DNA of 64,000 nucleotides. Origin: Enterobacteriaceae bacterium UBA7338 (lineage in GTDB: Bacteria > Pseudomonadota > Gammaproteobacteria > Enterobacterales > Enterobacteriaceae). Under the pieces are notes generated by a model. It did no database searches and had not been told where the DNA came from. It saw nothing but the letters and a program-made list of their open reading frames with translations. The translations under genes and the position numbers were made by a program. The stretch's first letter is position 1, and each line of letters starts with the position of its first letter. The stretch is from positions 674,389 to 738,388 of the forward strand of contig DKPJ01000011.1 of assembly GCA_002480085.1 (NCBI GenBank), given 5' to 3'. This document shows positions 1 to 9,969 of the stretch, one piece after another.

Positions 1-180
1 GCCCTTACCGGCGGCAGCAAAGCGCTGGGACCGGAAGCCTTCACCCTGAGCGAGGCCTGGCTGCAGGATGGTACGCCGATAGCTGCCGATGCATTAACAT
101 TTAAACTGAATACCCTGGCCGACCGCCGCCACAGCGGCAGCCACTACTGGATTGACAGCGGGAGCGTGTACCTGAAATGA
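1..180 (+). CDS. srfB: SrfB family protein, C-terminal fragment
   Basis: An open frame runs from the window edge to a TGA at 178-180 and encodes the last 59 residues of a protein ending in Tyr-Leu-Lys. The TGA overlaps the ATG of srfC at 177 (ATGA), which shows translational coupling. The name rests mainly on this position: in Salmonella and relatives srfA, srfB and srfC form one operon with srfB directly before srfC. The fragment is too short for independent recognition of a domain. The 5' part lies outside the window. Confidence 0.7.
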   Translation, partial: ALTGGSKALGPEAFTLSEAWLQDGTPIAADALTFKLNTLADRRHSGSHYWIDSGSVYLK

Positions 181-2351
181 GAGATCTGAGCAAACCCTCC
201 CAGGCATTAATGGCATGGATAGATGAGACCCGCCAGCACGCCCCGCTGCTTGACGATGACGCCGACGCCCTGCAGCTGCGCCTGACCGCCGCCGCCGCGC
301 ATGAGCGCGCGCTGGCCTGCACGGCTGACCAAACCCGCACCGTGGGTCTCTATGGCCACGCCCAGGCGGCGAAGGCGCATCTGCTTGCCGCCCTGTGCAG
401 CAGCGGCAGCGGCCGGGTGAATGTCAAAGCGGGCGAGAAGAGTTTCGACTACCTGAGCCATATCAATCCGGGCCATGCCCTTACCGGCATGGCGCTGCGC
501 TTTACGACCCAAGTCGAGAGCATTGACGATGCATTTCCCCTGCGCCTGCGCCTGATTAGCGAGGCCGAGCTGGTACAGGTGTTTATCGCCCATGCCGCTG
601 GACAGCAGGAACGCCATCTCGTCGATCGGACGGTGATTGAGGATCGCCTTAGCCGCTGGCGCGGGCTGCGTCAGCCGCACCCGGTGGCGGGCATCACCGC
701 TGAAGAGGTCGCCTCTGTCGCTGCGTTCTGGCGCACCACCGTGCCCGCCGCGCAGCAGCAGATCGATGACAGCCTCTGGTACCAGTTCGCTACCCTGATC
801 CCCTCCCTGGATCTGCGCGCCCGGGCCAGCGCCTGGTCGCTGCTGTGGGGTGAGCAACAGGAGCTGACCCAGCAGTGGCTGGCTCTGGCGCACGTTCTGC
901 ACCAGACCGGCAACGCTGCCGAACTGGCCGCACCGCTGAGTCTGCTGGTAGATAACTTTGCCTTGCCGACCGAGGGCTTTTTAAATCCGCTGGCGTCAGG
1001 GGGCATTGAAGCGCAGGCTGAGGTGGTGGTTCATCCTCTCTCAAAAGACGAGCTGCAAAATGCGGTGAGCATTCCTCTTGCCACCCTGTCGTTGCTGGCC
1101 TGCGAGCTGGTGCTGTGCGTTGAAAGCAGCCTGCTGGATGGGGTGGATATTATCGATATTCCCTGCCCGGCAGCGCTGCCTGAACGCCCGCTGTGGCGCA
1201 GCAAATGCCGCTGGCTTCTGGAGCGCTATCGTCAACGGCTGCAGCCGGACGTATTGATGATCTGCAACGCCACGCCGCAGCGCAGCGAAACCGCCGCTAC
1301 GGCCAAAGCCTTGCTGAACTGGGTTCAGGATACCCAGTCAGGCCAGGAGACGGCGCTGCCGGGGCTGGTATGGGCGATTACGCCTCAGGACGCGCGGTTT
1401 ACCACCTCGCTGAATCTGGACGAAACCGTCCAGCAGCTGCTGGGCAAGCCCGGCCAGCGCTGGGGCACCCTGCAGGCGCTGGACACCAGCAGCCTGCAAC
1501 GGCTGATTGAGTGGCTCTCCCAGGCCACCGCGCCATCGCTGCGCGCTAGCCGACTGAATGCCCTGCGCGATCGCCATCAGCAGACGCTACGCAATCTGAT
1601 GCAGCCTCTGCTCTCGCCGCTTACGGAAGATGCGGACACGCGCCGCGCTCGTGCCGAAGCGACCATTCGCGAGCTACAGGGCCAGGCCGGACGTCACGGT
1701 GAGCTGTTGGAGGGCCTGCTTCCGGAGATGAAGCAGTTTGACGCCCTGTGGAAGGTTCAGCTGCCGCGTGAGGAGAAGGTGAGCGGCCTGTTTAACGAGG
1801 CGATCGATCTCTTTGCCGATGCTCAGGAGACGCCGGAGCGCGCCAGCGCCGCGCGGGATGCGGGTCAGCAGGCGCACGCCATGTGGGTAAACCACCTGCG
1901 CCAGTGGAGCCGCAGCGCGGAGAGCGCCACCCGGCTGGGCATTACCCCTGCTGCGCTACGCGAGGTGGCAGACACCATCATTACCACCAGCTACCGCCTC
2001 GACCTTGCCGGACAGCTGCAAACGCTGATGCAGCGGGATAACGCCTGCGCAGCGCAGCTGCATGCGGCCATTGGCAACCTGATCGCCTGGCTTGGCTATG
2101 CCGATGTCGCAGTAAGCCAGCGCCCGGCCAGCCGTATTCAGAAAGGCAGCGCGATCTTCAGTACCGACGCGCCAGCCCACACCGAAGGCAGACTGACCAG
2201 ACTGGGAGAGCAGCCGATTCATGCCGCTACCCGCTACGTCTATGACTGGCTGGTGGCGCTCTATACCCGCAGCAACGAGAACATTGGTTACCAGCACCCC
2301 TCTGACGTGACGGATGCCCAGCGCAAAACGCTGCGGGCGCTTCTGCCCTGA
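177..2351 (+). CDS. srfC: SrfC family putative virulence factor
   Basis: A 724-residue soluble protein without signal peptide or clear membrane segments. It matches the SrfC family, the last gene of the srfABC operon, first described in Salmonella as SsrB-regulated; its biochemical role is not settled. Residues 57-67 (GLYGHAQAAKA) sit where a P-loop could be and resemble a degenerate Walker A. Residues 323-331 (VDIIDIPCP) resemble the DxxG/DTPG region of dynamin-like GTPases. From about residue 480 the protein is Gln/Arg/Glu/Leu-rich and probably helical. The GTPase-like reading is my inference. The ATG overlaps the stop of srfB. Confidence 0.8.
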   Translation: MRDLSKPSQALMAWIDETRQHAPLLDDDADALQLRLTAAAAHERALACTADQTRTVGLYGHAQAAKAHLLAALCSSGSGRVNVKAGEKSFDYLSHINPGHALTGMALRFTTQVESIDDAFPLRLRLISEAELVQVFIAHAAGQQERHLVDRTVIEDRLSRWRGLRQPHPVAGITAEEVASVAAFWRTTVPAAQQQIDDSLWYQFATLIPSLDLRARASAWSLLWGEQQELTQQWLALAHVLHQTGNAAELAAPLSLLVDNFALPTEGFLNPLASGGIEAQAEVVVHPLSKDELQNAVSIPLATLSLLACELVLCVESSLLDGVDIIDIPCPAALPERPLWRSKCRWLLERYRQRLQPDVLMICNATPQRSETAATAKALLNWVQDTQSGQETALPGLVWAITPQDARFTTSLNLDETVQQLLGKPGQRWGTLQALDTSSLQRLIEWLSQATAPSLRASRLNALRDRHQQTLRNLMQPLLSPLTEDADTRRARAEATIRELQGQAGRHGELLEGLLPEMKQFDALWKVQLPREEKVSGLFNEAIDLFADAQETPERASAARDAGQQAHAMWVNHLRQWSRSAESATRLGITPAALREVADTIITTSYRLDLAGQLQTLMQRDNACAAQLHAAIGNLIAWLGYADVAVSQRPASRIQKGSAIFSTDAPAHTEGRLTRLGEQPIHAATRYVYDWLVALYTRSNENIGYQHPSDVTDAQRKTLRALLP

Positions 2352-2359
2352 CATCGTGT

Positions 2360-2386
2360 CCCCCGGTGGCGCAGCGCGCGCCGGGG
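2360..2386 (+). terminator. Hairpin after srfC
   Basis: A GC-rich inverted repeat (CCCCGG at 2361-2366 pairing with CCGGGG at 2381-2386, with further GC pairing inside) lies 9 bases after the srfC stop. It is followed by AAATCTCTTT rather than a long T tract. It probably ends the srf operon, and may also act for ortT, which converges on it. Confidence 0.4.
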
Positions 2387-2408
2387 AAATCTCTTTAAAC
2401 CCGCTCGC

Positions 2409-2582
2409 TTAGAACAGGGAGATCAGCAGCGCCACCGGGAAGCTCATCGGCCAGGTAGAGCCGATCAGAAACGCGCACAGGAAGCGGATCCGCTTGCGAT
2501 CCTTTGACAGGAACCAGGTGATGAGTGCACAGATAGTCGCCATCACGGCGTAGAAGACCAGCATTTTTTGGTATAGGGTCAT
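2409..2582 (-). CDS. ortT: OrtT-type orphan membrane toxin (GhoT family)
   Basis: A 57-residue protein beginning MTLYQKMLVFYAVMATI and ending WPMSFPVALLISLF. It is nearly identical in pattern to E. coli OrtT (YdcX), a two-helix inner-membrane protein of the GhoT toxin family reported to lower membrane potential and growth during stringent stress, without an adjacent antitoxin. Two hydrophobic helices flank a basic loop (SKDRKRIRF). The frame could start upstream at an ATG at 2591 (MSAM), but 2582 gives the family length. The position next to patD is the same as in E. coli (ydcW-ydcX). No ghoS-like gene is nearby. Confidence 0.85.
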   Translation of the reverse strand: MTLYQKMLVFYAVMATICALITWFLSKDRKRIRFLCAFLIGSTWPMSFPVALLISLF

Positions 2583-2763
2583 AGCCGACATTTGCTCAAA
2601 ATAGAATAAAACGTGCGCAATATGCATTTTTTATTGATGTAAATCAAGCTTTATCCCTGTGAAGTTGAGGGAAACCGGACCTGTCGATTATGTCGGGGGC
2701 GAAAGACGAAAAGAAGAGCAAAGCAGGAAGGCGACAGTACAGTTTTGTACCGCCAGTGGCTAC

Positions 2764-2838
2764 GCCGGGCGGCGCTACGCTTGCCCAGCCTACAAACAAC
2801 GCCAGACCGTAGGCCCGGTAAGCGAAGCGCCACCGGGC
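2764..2838. repeat. Pair of inverted REP elements (BIME-like)
   Basis: Two REP-like units face each other. The first, 2764-2793, begins GCCGGGCGGCG and ends GCCTAC. The second, 2809-2838, begins GTAGGCCCGG and ends CCACCGGGC. Each is a palindromic GC-rich unit of about 30 bases of the kind found between enterobacterial operons. The pair lies just after the patD stop, where REP elements often stabilise the 3' end of an mRNA. Confidence 0.75.
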
Positions 2839-2845
2839 TCACACT

Positions 2846-4270
2846 TTAGTGCTTAATCATCACATGCCGAATGACCGTGTAGTCCTCGATGCCGTAGACC
2901 GACATATCTTTGCCGTAGCCAGACATCTTCTGCCCGCCGTGCGGCATCTCGCTCACCAGCATAAAGTGGGTGTTGACCCAGGTGCAGCCGTACTGCAGGC
3001 GGGCGCTGAGCCGGTGCGCCCGGCCCACGTCGCGGGTCCAGACCGATGAGGCCAGCCCGTACCGGGAGTCGTTAGCCCACCCCAGCACCTGCTCTTCATC
3101 ATCAAACGCGGTTACGCTTACCACCGGGCCGAACACTTCATGCTGGACGATGTCATCCTCCTGCTTAGCCCCGGCCAGCAGCGTCGGCTGGAAATAGTAG
3201 CCCGCGCCGTCGCGCTTCGCGCCGCCGGTCACCACGCTGATATGCCCCAGCGCTTTCGCTGCCTCAACGGCGTTGGTTACCCGCTCCAGGTGGGCCGCAG
3301 AGCTGAGCGGTCCCAGCTCGGTGCTTTCGTCATCCGGTGCACCCATCTTCAGGCTCGCTACCGCCGCGCCCAGCTTCTCGACCAGTGCATCATAGATGCC
3401 CTTCTGAGCATAGATCCGGCAGGCGGCGGTACAGTCCTGGCCTACGTTGTAGTAGCCAAAGGTGCGCACCCCCTCCACCACCGCGTCAAGATCGGCATCG
3501 TCAAAGACAATGACCGGCGCTTTGCCCCCCAGCTCCATATGGGTGCGCTTCACCGAGGAGGCGGTATGCCCGATGATATGCTCCCCGGTGGCAATCGAGC
3601 CGGTCAGGGAGACCATCCGTACCTTCTCGTGGCCGGTAAGCGGATCGCCCACGGTCTTACCCCGACCAAACAGCACGTTGAGTACGCCAGCCGGGAAGAT
3701 ATCCTTCGCCAGCTCTGCCAGCTTCAGGGCGGTAAGCGGGGTAATTTCCGAGGGCTTGATCACCACGCAGTTGCCCGCCGCCAGCGCCGGGGCCAGCTTC
3801 CAGGCGGCCATCATCAGCGGATAGTTCCAGGGCGCAATCGACGCCACCACGCCCACCGGATCGCGGCGGATCATTGAGGTGTGCCCCTCCAGATACTCAC
3901 CTGCCGCCAGGCCGTTGAGGGTGCGCGCCGCCCCGGCAAAGAAGCGGAACACGTCAACCACGGCGGGGATCTCATCGCCAATCACGCAGTGCAGCGGCTT
4001 GCCGCAGTTGAGCGACTCCAGCTGGGCCAGCGTTTCGGCGTTATCTTCAATTGCCTGGGCGAGATCGAGCAGCGCCTGGGCGCGAACTTTCGGCGTCGCA
4101 TAGCCCCATTCGGCAAAGGCGCGATCGGCCGCCTCTACGGCGGCGTCCACCTGGGCGGCAGAGGCTTCGGCAATTTCCAGCAGCACCTCACCGGTCGCGG
4201 GATTGTAGACCGCCTGCTTTTCACCTTCGCCGCTTACCAGTTCACCATTAATTAACAGTTGATCTTGCAT
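2846..4270 (-). CDS. patD: Gamma-aminobutyraldehyde (betaine-type) dehydrogenase
   Basis: A 474-residue NAD-dependent aldehyde dehydrogenase, the length of E. coli PatD (YdcW). It oxidises 4-aminobutanal to 4-aminobutyrate in putrescine breakdown. Visible family motifs are the catalytic Cys in GQDCTAAC, the general-base Glu in MELGGKAP, and APWNYPLMM and SLTGSIATG of the cofactor site. I chose the ATG at 4270 ([11 protein letters not shown]) because AGGA lies 7 bases upstream and the length then fits the family; a longer frame to 4294 exists. It is the last gene of ydcSTUV-patD, 24 bases after ydcV, so import and oxidation are probably co-expressed. Confidence 0.93.
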   Translation of the reverse strand: MQDQLLINGELVSGEGEKQAVYNPATGEVLLEIAEASAAQVDAAVEAADRAFAEWGYATPKVRAQALLDLAQAIEDNAETLAQLESLNCGKPLHCVIGDEIPAVVDVFRFFAGAARTLNGLAAGEYLEGHTSMIRRDPVGVVASIAPWNYPLMMAAWKLAPALAAGNCVVIKPSEITPLTALKLAELAKDIFPAGVLNVLFGRGKTVGDPLTGHEKVRMVSLTGSIATGEHIIGHTASSVKRTHMELGGKAPVIVFDDADLDAVVEGVRTFGYYNVGQDCTAACRIYAQKGIYDALVEKLGAAVASLKMGAPDDESTELGPLSSAAHLERVTNAVEAAKALGHISVVTGGAKRDGAGYYFQPTLLAGAKQEDDIVQHEVFGPVVSVTAFDDEEQVLGWANDSRYGLASSVWTRDVGRAHRLSARLQYGCTWVNTHFMLVSEMPHGGQKMSGYGKDMSVYGIEDYTVIRHVMIKH

Positions 4271-4294
4271 AATCATATCCTGGTTGAGGGTCAA

Positions 4295-5101
4295 TTATTT
4301 CTCGTTGCCAAAGGCGTTCTCGCCCCTGCGGGTCAGCCACCAGGCACCTAAAATGGGCAGCGTTGTTACCAGCATCACCAGCAGGGCCACCACGTTGGTG
4401 ACGGGCACCTCGCGCGGCCTGCCCAGCTGGTTCAGCAGCCACAGCGGCAGAGTACGCTCGTGTCCAGCAGTAAAGGTGGTGACGATGATCTCATCAAACG
4501 ACAGGGCAAACGCCAGCATCCCGCCTGCCAGCAGCGCCGAGCCAAGGTTCGGCAGCACCACGTAGCGAAAGGTCTGCCAGCCGTTGGCCCCGAGATCCAT
4601 CGACGCCTCCACCATGCTCCAGGCGGTGCGCCTGAAGCGGGCAATCACATTGTTAAAGACTACCACCACGCAGAAGGTGGCATGGCCAATCACGATGGTC
4701 AGAAACCCCGGCTCCAGCCCTACCGTTTTAAACGCCGTTAGCAGCGCCAGGCCAGTCACAATGCCCGGCAGGGCGATGGGCAGGAGCAGCAGCAGTGAGA
4801 TAGCGCTCTTGCCAAAAAACTGGCTGCGCCAGAGAGCACAAGCAGCAAGCGTGCCAAGTATGAGCGCCACCAGGGTCGCCAGCGCTGCCACTTTAAGTGA
4901 CAGTGTCACCGCATCCAGGATATCGCTCCGCGTGGCCGCTACCGTGAACCAGCGCAGCGTCAGGCCCTGGGGCGGAAAGCTAAAGGCGGCATCTTCGGTA
5001 TTAAACGCATAGATAGCGATGATCAGCAGCGGGAAGTGCAGAAAAACTACCCCGCCCCAGGCGGCAATTTTCAATAGCAGCGGTGCGCGATCAGAGTGCA
5101 T
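4295..5101 (-). CDS. ydcV: ABC transporter permease YdcV
   Basis: A 268-residue inner-membrane permease with about six hydrophobic segments and the EAA-type loop [24 protein letters not shown], which contacts the ATPase. It matches E. coli YdcV almost residue for residue (PotC-type, spermidine/putrescine importer family). Its start overlaps the end of ydcU by 11 bases, so the two permeases are translationally coupled. With YdcU it forms the membrane channel of the importer. Confidence 0.92.
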   Translation of the reverse strand: MHSDRAPLLLKIAAWGGVVFLHFPLLIIAIYAFNTEDAAFSFPPQGLTLRWFTVAATRSDILDAVTLSLKVAALATLVALILGTLAACALWRSQFFGKSAISLLLLLPIALPGIVTGLALLTAFKTVGLEPGFLTIVIGHATFCVVVVFNNVIARFRRTAWSMVEASMDLGANGWQTFRYVVLPNLGSALLAGGMLAFALSFDEIIVTTFTAGHERTLPLWLLNQLGRPREVPVTNVVALLVMLVTTLPILGAWWLTRRGENAFGNEK

Positions 5102-6032
5102 CGAACGCTCCCAGGCGCTTCACGAGCGCCAGATAGAGGGCAATCAAAACGATGGGAACCAGGGTAAAGGCCGCCGCCATCGGCATGTTGCCAATCGCCC
5201 CCTGCTGGGAGTAGACCATGTTGCCAATGAAGAAGCCGGGCGGGCCAACCAGCTGCGGAACAATAAAGTCCCCAAGGGTCAGGGAGAAGGTGAAGATCGA
5301 CCCTGCCGCCACGCCGGGGATCGCCAGGGGGAGCACCACGTGGCGGAAGGTCTGTGCGGGACGCGCGCCGAGATCCGCCGACGCCTGCAACAGCGATGGC
5401 GGTAACCGCTCCAGTGCCGCCTGCACGGGCAGGATCATAAACGGCAGCCAGATATAGACAAAGACAAGGAAGCGCCCGAGGCCGGAGGTCGAGAGCGTGC
5501 TTCCGCCTACCGCAGGCAGGGTCAGCACGCTCTCCAGAAGCGGCTGCAAACCCAGGTGGAGTAAGAACCACTGCGCCACGCCGTCCCGCGCCAGCAGCAG
5601 CGTCCAGGCGTAGGCCTTGACGATATAGCTCGCCCACATTGGCAGCATCACCGCAATATAGAAAAAAGCCTTCAGCTTGTCCTGGGTATAGCGAGCCATA
5701 AACCAGGCCAGCGGAAAAGCGAGGATCGCGCTGGCAAGGGTTACCGCAATCGCCATGGTCAGCGTGCGCAGGATAATGTCGTAGTTAGCCGGTTGAAACA
5801 GCGCCTGCAGATTCGCCAGGGTTAAATCCGGCGTCACCGACATGGTGAAATCATCGAAGGTATAGAGTCCCTGCCAGAGCAGGGTCAACAGCGAGCCGAG
5901 ATAGACAATGCCAAACCACATCAGCGGGGCGATGAGTAGCAAAAGGAGACCCAGCGTTGGCCTGCGCCAGAACAGCCCGCTTAGACGGCCATGCGCCGAC
6001 GGGCGCGGAGCAGGAACAGCGCTCATTGCCAT
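5091..6032 (-). CDS. ydcU: ABC transporter permease YdcU
   Basis: A 313-residue permease of the PotB type. A cytoplasmic N-terminus ([16 protein letters not shown]) precedes the first membrane helix at about residue 27. The EAA loop is visible as [27 protein letters not shown]. It starts immediately before the ydcT stop (6032/6033, no gap) and overlaps ydcV, as expected for a tightly built importer operon. It pairs with YdcV. Confidence 0.92.
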   Translation of the reverse strand: MAMSAVPAPRPSAHGRLSGLFWRRPTLGLLLLLIAPLMWFGIVYLGSLLTLLWQGLYTFDDFTMSVTPDLTLANLQALFQPANYDIILRTLTMAIAVTLASAILAFPLAWFMARYTQDKLKAFFYIAVMLPMWASYIVKAYAWTLLLARDGVAQWFLLHLGLQPLLESVLTLPAVGGSTLSTSGLGRFLVFVYIWLPFMILPVQAALERLPPSLLQASADLGARPAQTFRHVVLPLAIPGVAAGSIFTFSLTLGDFIVPQLVGPPGFFIGNMVYSQQGAIGNMPMAAAFTLVPIVLIALYLALVKRLGAFDAL

Positions 6033-7043
6033 CTACTCCTCCTGCAGCGGGACCATTGCCGCTCGCGCCCAGGAGAGCTGTACGGCCTGCCCTGGCTGGA
6101 GCGAAGCTGGCTGGCGAGCATCAAGCAGATTGGCCTGGCTGACCAGCAGCCGCTCCCCGTCCGCCAGCTTCAGCTCAACGCGGGTCGCCGCCCCCTGATA
6201 CTGCACCGTCTGCACAATGCCCTCGGTTTGCACCTCATCCGCCCAATCGAGACGGATGTGCTCCGGCCGCAGGGAGTAGTTACCGGCCATGCCGCACAGC
6301 GCCTGCGCCCGTGCGGCGCTAAAAACGTTGGAGGTACCCACAAAACCCGCCACGAAGGGGGTGCGCGGACGCAGATAGAGATCGCGCGGGGCATCAACCT
6401 GCTCGATCTTCCCATTATTAAACACCGCTACCCGATCGGACATCGACAGCGCCTCGCCCTGATCGTGGGTAACGAAAATAAAGGTGATGCCCAGATCCTG
6501 CTGGAGCTTTTTCAGCTCGAACTGCATCTGCTCCCGCAGCTTGAGATCCAGCGCGCCAAGCGGCTCGTCCAGCAGCAGCACACGCGGCTGATTAACCAGC
6601 GCCCGGGCGATGGCGACCCGCTGCCGCTGCCCCCCGGAGAGCTGGGAGGGCTTACGGGCGTGGGCAAACCCCAGCGCCACCCGCTCCAGCGCCTCATGGG
6701 CCTGGGCGTGACGCGTTTTTTTGCCGATGCCTTTCACCATTAGCCCATAGGCAACGTTATCCAGAATCGACATGTGCGGAAAGAGCGCGTAGTCCTGAAA
6801 GACAGTATTGACGTCGCGCTCCCACGGCGGCAGCGTGCTGGCCTCTTTGCCAAAGATGCGCACCGCGCCGCCCGAGAGCTGTTCGAAACCGGCGATCAGC
6901 CGCAGGCAGGTGGTTTTGCCGGAGCCGGACGGCCCCAGCATGGAGAAAAACTCCCCGTCGTTAACGGCCAGGCTCACGCTATCCACCGCCCGAACGTCAC
7001 CGTAGATCCGGGATACATCATCAAACTCAACGGCATAGGTCAT
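6033..7043 (-). CDS. ydcT: ABC transporter ATP-binding protein YdcT
   Basis: A 336-residue ATPase of the PotA type. It carries Walker A GPSGSGKTT, the Q-loop region FQDYALFPHMS, the signature LSGGQRQR, Walker B VLLLDEPLGALD and the switch His in FVTHDQGEA. The last 100 or so residues form the TOBE-like regulatory domain (SLRPEHIRL). It powers the YdcUV importer. It lies 16 bases after ydcS in the same operon. Confidence 0.93.
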   Translation of the reverse strand: MTYAVEFDDVSRIYGDVRAVDSVSLAVNDGEFFSMLGPSGSGKTTCLRLIAGFEQLSGGAVRIFGKEASTLPPWERDVNTVFQDYALFPHMSILDNVAYGLMVKGIGKKTRHAQAHEALERVALGFAHARKPSQLSGGQRQRVAIARALVNQPRVLLLDEPLGALDLKLREQMQFELKKLQQDLGITFIFVTHDQGEALSMSDRVAVFNNGKIEQVDAPRDLYLRPRTPFVAGFVGTSNVFSAARAQALCGMAGNYSLRPEHIRLDWADEVQTEGIVQTVQYQGAATRVELKLADGERLLVSQANLLDARQPASLQPGQAVQLSWARAAMVPLQEE

Positions 7044-7059
7044 GCGTCACTCCTGACGA

Positions 7060-8202
7060 TCAGCGGCCGCCCATAATGGCGATGTAATCCTGGGTCCAGC
7101 GGCTGTAGGGCACGAATTTGCCCCCCTCAGCAACCGGCGTTTTCCAGAAGGCAATCTTGTCAAAGAAGCCGTAGCCGTTGGTTTCGCAGCCCTTTTCGCC
7201 CAGCAGGGTACTGGCCTTACAGCCCTCCGCCACTACCGGCAACGATCCAAACCAGGCAGCCACGTCGCCCTGCACTTTCGGCGTCAGGGACCAGTCCAGC
7301 CATTTATAGGCGCAGTTGGGGTGTTTCGCATCGGTGTGCAGCATGGTGGTATCCGCCCAGCCGGTTACCCCCTCCTTCGGAAAGACCGTAGCGACAGGCT
7401 GCCCCTCGGCTTTCAGGGCGTTGGCCTGATAGGGCCAGGCGCTGGAGGCGACCACCCCCTCGTTTTTGAAATCGCTCATCTGCACGGTGGTGTCATGCCA
7501 GTAGCGGTGGATCAGCCCGTGCTGCTCCCGCAGTACCTTCAACACCGCCTGATACTGCTCCTCGGTGAGCTGATAGGGATCGCTGATGCCCAGCTGCGGC
7601 TGGGTAGCCTTCACAAACAGCGCGGCATCGGCAATGTAGATCGGGCCGTCGTAGGCCTGCACGCGGCCCTGGTTGCTCTTGCCGTCCGGCAGGTTCTGCT
7701 TAACAAAGATAACCGCCCAGCTGTCCGGCGGCGTAGGGAAGGTTTTCGTATTGTACATCAGCAGGTTGGGTCCCCACTGATAGGGCGCGCCGTAGACTTT
7801 GCCGCCGACGTTAAACCAGTCGCCCTTCGCCACGCGCGGATCGACATTTTTCCAGTTAGGGATCAGGGCGGTATTGATGGGCTGGACGCGTTTGCCCATG
7901 ATCAGCCGCAGGGAGGCGTCGCCGGAGGCGGTCACCAGGTCATAGCCGCCCTTTGCCATCAGGCTCACCATCTCGTCCGAGGTGGCGGCGGTCTTCACGT
8001 TCACCTGGCAGCCGGAGGCTTTTTCGAACTCGCTGACCCAGTCATACTGTTTATCGGTCTGGCCGCGCTCGATGTATCCCGGCCAGGCGATGATATCAAG
8101 ACGCCCCTCTCCTTTACCGACTTCCGTTGGCTCGGCTGCCTGCGCGGTGACGATAGTCATACCGAGCGCGTACAGCGTGCTGCGGGCAAATGTTTTACTC
8201 AT
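7060..8202 (-). CDS. ydcS: Periplasmic substrate-binding protein YdcS
   Basis: A 380-residue PotD-like binding protein with an N-terminal signal peptide (about residues 1-22, ending near AQA-AEP). It is the first gene of ydcSTUV-patD and should deliver a polyamine-type substrate to YdcUV. E. coli YdcS has also been described as having polyhydroxybutyrate synthase activity. Conserved stretches include LDIIAWPGYIERG and GGYDLVTASGDASLRL. The 180 bases upstream separate it from ydcR, which is read in the same direction, so the operon promoter should lie there. Confidence 0.92.
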   Translation of the reverse strand: MSKTFARSTLYALGMTIVTAQAAEPTEVGKGEGRLDIIAWPGYIERGQTDKQYDWVSEFEKASGCQVNVKTAATSDEMVSLMAKGGYDLVTASGDASLRLIMGKRVQPINTALIPNWKNVDPRVAKGDWFNVGGKVYGAPYQWGPNLLMYNTKTFPTPPDSWAVIFVKQNLPDGKSNQGRVQAYDGPIYIADAALFVKATQPQLGISDPYQLTEEQYQAVLKVLREQHGLIHRYWHDTTVQMSDFKNEGVVASSAWPYQANALKAEGQPVATVFPKEGVTGWADTTMLHTDAKHPNCAYKWLDWSLTPKVQGDVAAWFGSLPVVAEGCKASTLLGEKGCETNGYGFFDKIAFWKTPVAEGGKFVPYSRWTQDYIAIMGGR

Positions 8203-8382
8203 AAGCCATTACTCCTGTCGCAATCAAATGTGCGGTAGCCGTGCCGTAAAAATATCTCCCACAGTAAAGGTAGACGGCGTGCTGCGGCCCCACATAGGGC
8301 GCAAAAGAAATTTGCTTAGGTTGTGACAGATGACGCACTCCGCCATCTTCTGGAGCAGAGACAACGAGTTAATACCGGTGCG

Positions 8383-9792
8383 TTACACCATCGCCTGGCG
8401 GATTAGCATCCCCAGCGTTTTAGCCGCCTGCTCCTCCCGCTCGCCCCACGCCCAGGAGGTGTTAAAGCGGAAGAACGGTGTCCAGACGTCTGAGGTAGAG
8501 AACATTTTTCCCGGCGCAATGCTAATGTGATGTGCCAGCGCCTGCTCGCTCAGCAGCCCTGCATCCAGCGGGGCGGGCAGCTCAAGCCAGAGAAAGTAGC
8601 CGCTGTCGCTGGGGTGGATCTTCACCTCAGTTGGAAGATGGCGCAGCAGCGCCTGTCTGGCCTGCTGCTTGCGCTCCGCCAGGGTGCGGCGCAGCCGACG
8701 CAGGTGGGCGTCGTAGCGTTTGGTGGAGAGATAATCCACCAGCGCCAGCTGCATCGGCGAGCTGGTTGAGAGGGTGCTCATCAGCTGCAGCTGTTGAATG
8801 CGGCGGGCGTGTTTCCCCGCAGCCACCCAGCCGATACGAAATCCGGCCACCAGGCACTTTGAGAACGACGAGCAGTGGAGGGTCATCTCCTGGGTATCCC
8901 ACGCTTTGGCCGGGAGCGGCTTCTCACGGCCAAAGTAAAGCTCGCTGTAGACGTCGTCCTCAATCAGGGTGACGTTGTGCTCTGCCAGCAGGGCCACCAG
9001 CCGCGCCTTTTTCTCATTGCTCAGGGTGAAGCCCAGCGGGTTCTGGCTGTTGGTCATCAGCCAGCAGGCCTTCACCGGATAGTCGTTCAGCGCCTGGGCC
9101 AGGGCGTCGAGATCGATCCCCTCCTCAACGTCGGTGGCGACCGCCAGCGCCTTGAGCTTTAGCCGCTCCAGCGCCTGTAACGCGCCGTAAAAGCAGGGAT
9201 TCTCGACGATCACCCAGTCTCCCGGCTCGGTCACCGCCTGCAGGCTGAGGTTGAGCGCCTCCAGCGCACCGGCGGTGATCACCACCTCATCGGGGGAGAC
9301 GTTCATCCCCTGCTGGGCATAGCGGCGGGCAATGGCATGGCGCAGATCGGCGTTGCCCGGCGGCAGGTTCTCAATCACGCTCATGGCGTTAGCGGTTTTG
9401 CTGACGTTGGCCAGGGAGCGGTTGAGCTGCTGAAGCGGGAAGAGGCGCGGATCGGGAAACGCCGAGCCAAAGGGCAGTACCGAGGCGTCGCAGCTCGCCT
9501 GCAATACCTCAAAGATGTAGGTATTAATGTCCACGGCCTCGTCCTGCATCACCTGGGCGGGGGGCATAGGCGGTTTGTGGGAGGGCGGCGACGCAACATA
9601 GTAGCCGGACTGCGGCCTGGCGATAATGCGGCCCTGGCTCTCCAGCAGCTGGTAGGCGTGGCTGACGGTCATAAAGCTGACGTGGCTGATGGTAACCTGC
9701 TCACGCAGCGACGGCAGCCGATCCCCGGGCTGCCAGACGCCAAGGTTGATCTGCTCAATAATCTGCTCCGCCAGCCGCTGATACTTTTTCAT
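8383..9792 (-). CDS. ydcR: MocR-family transcriptional regulator YdcR
   Basis: A 469-residue fusion of a GntR-type winged helix (about residues 1-75, GDRLPSLREQVTISHVS) and an aminotransferase fold I domain that binds PLP. The PLP lysine is in HCSSFSKCLVAGFRIGWV, and NSQNPLGF is the usual N-P motif. It matches E. coli YdcR in sequence and position next to ydcS. By analogy with other MocR proteins it probably controls ydcSTUV-patD in response to an amine or amino acid; the ligand is unknown. Confidence 0.9.
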   Translation of the reverse strand: MKKYQRLAEQIIEQINLGVWQPGDRLPSLREQVTISHVSFMTVSHAYQLLESQGRIIARPQSGYYVASPPSHKPPMPPAQVMQDEAVDINTYIFEVLQASCDASVLPFGSAFPDPRLFPLQQLNRSLANVSKTANAMSVIENLPPGNADLRHAIARRYAQQGMNVSPDEVVITAGALEALNLSLQAVTEPGDWVIVENPCFYGALQALERLKLKALAVATDVEEGIDLDALAQALNDYPVKACWLMTNSQNPLGFTLSNEKKARLVALLAEHNVTLIEDDVYSELYFGREKPLPAKAWDTQEMTLHCSSFSKCLVAGFRIGWVAAGKHARRIQQLQLMSTLSTSSPMQLALVDYLSTKRYDAHLRRLRRTLAERKQQARQALLRHLPTEVKIHPSDSGYFLWLELPAPLDAGLLSEQALAHHISIAPGKMFSTSDVWTPFFRFNTSWAWGEREEQAAKTLGMLIRQAMV

Positions 9793-9969
9793 TACTCGAT
9801 CCTGTTAACCCATCCTCTGCCCATTCTATAACAGAAACTGCTTTATGCCGTTAACGGTTTAGCGGAACGCAACTGTTATGCTTTTTCGTTCGCGTGCTGT
9901 TTCTGCCCGCATTCATTGACATCACCTATACTTTTGCTGACATAACGTAAACTATGCGCGGAGTCCTGC

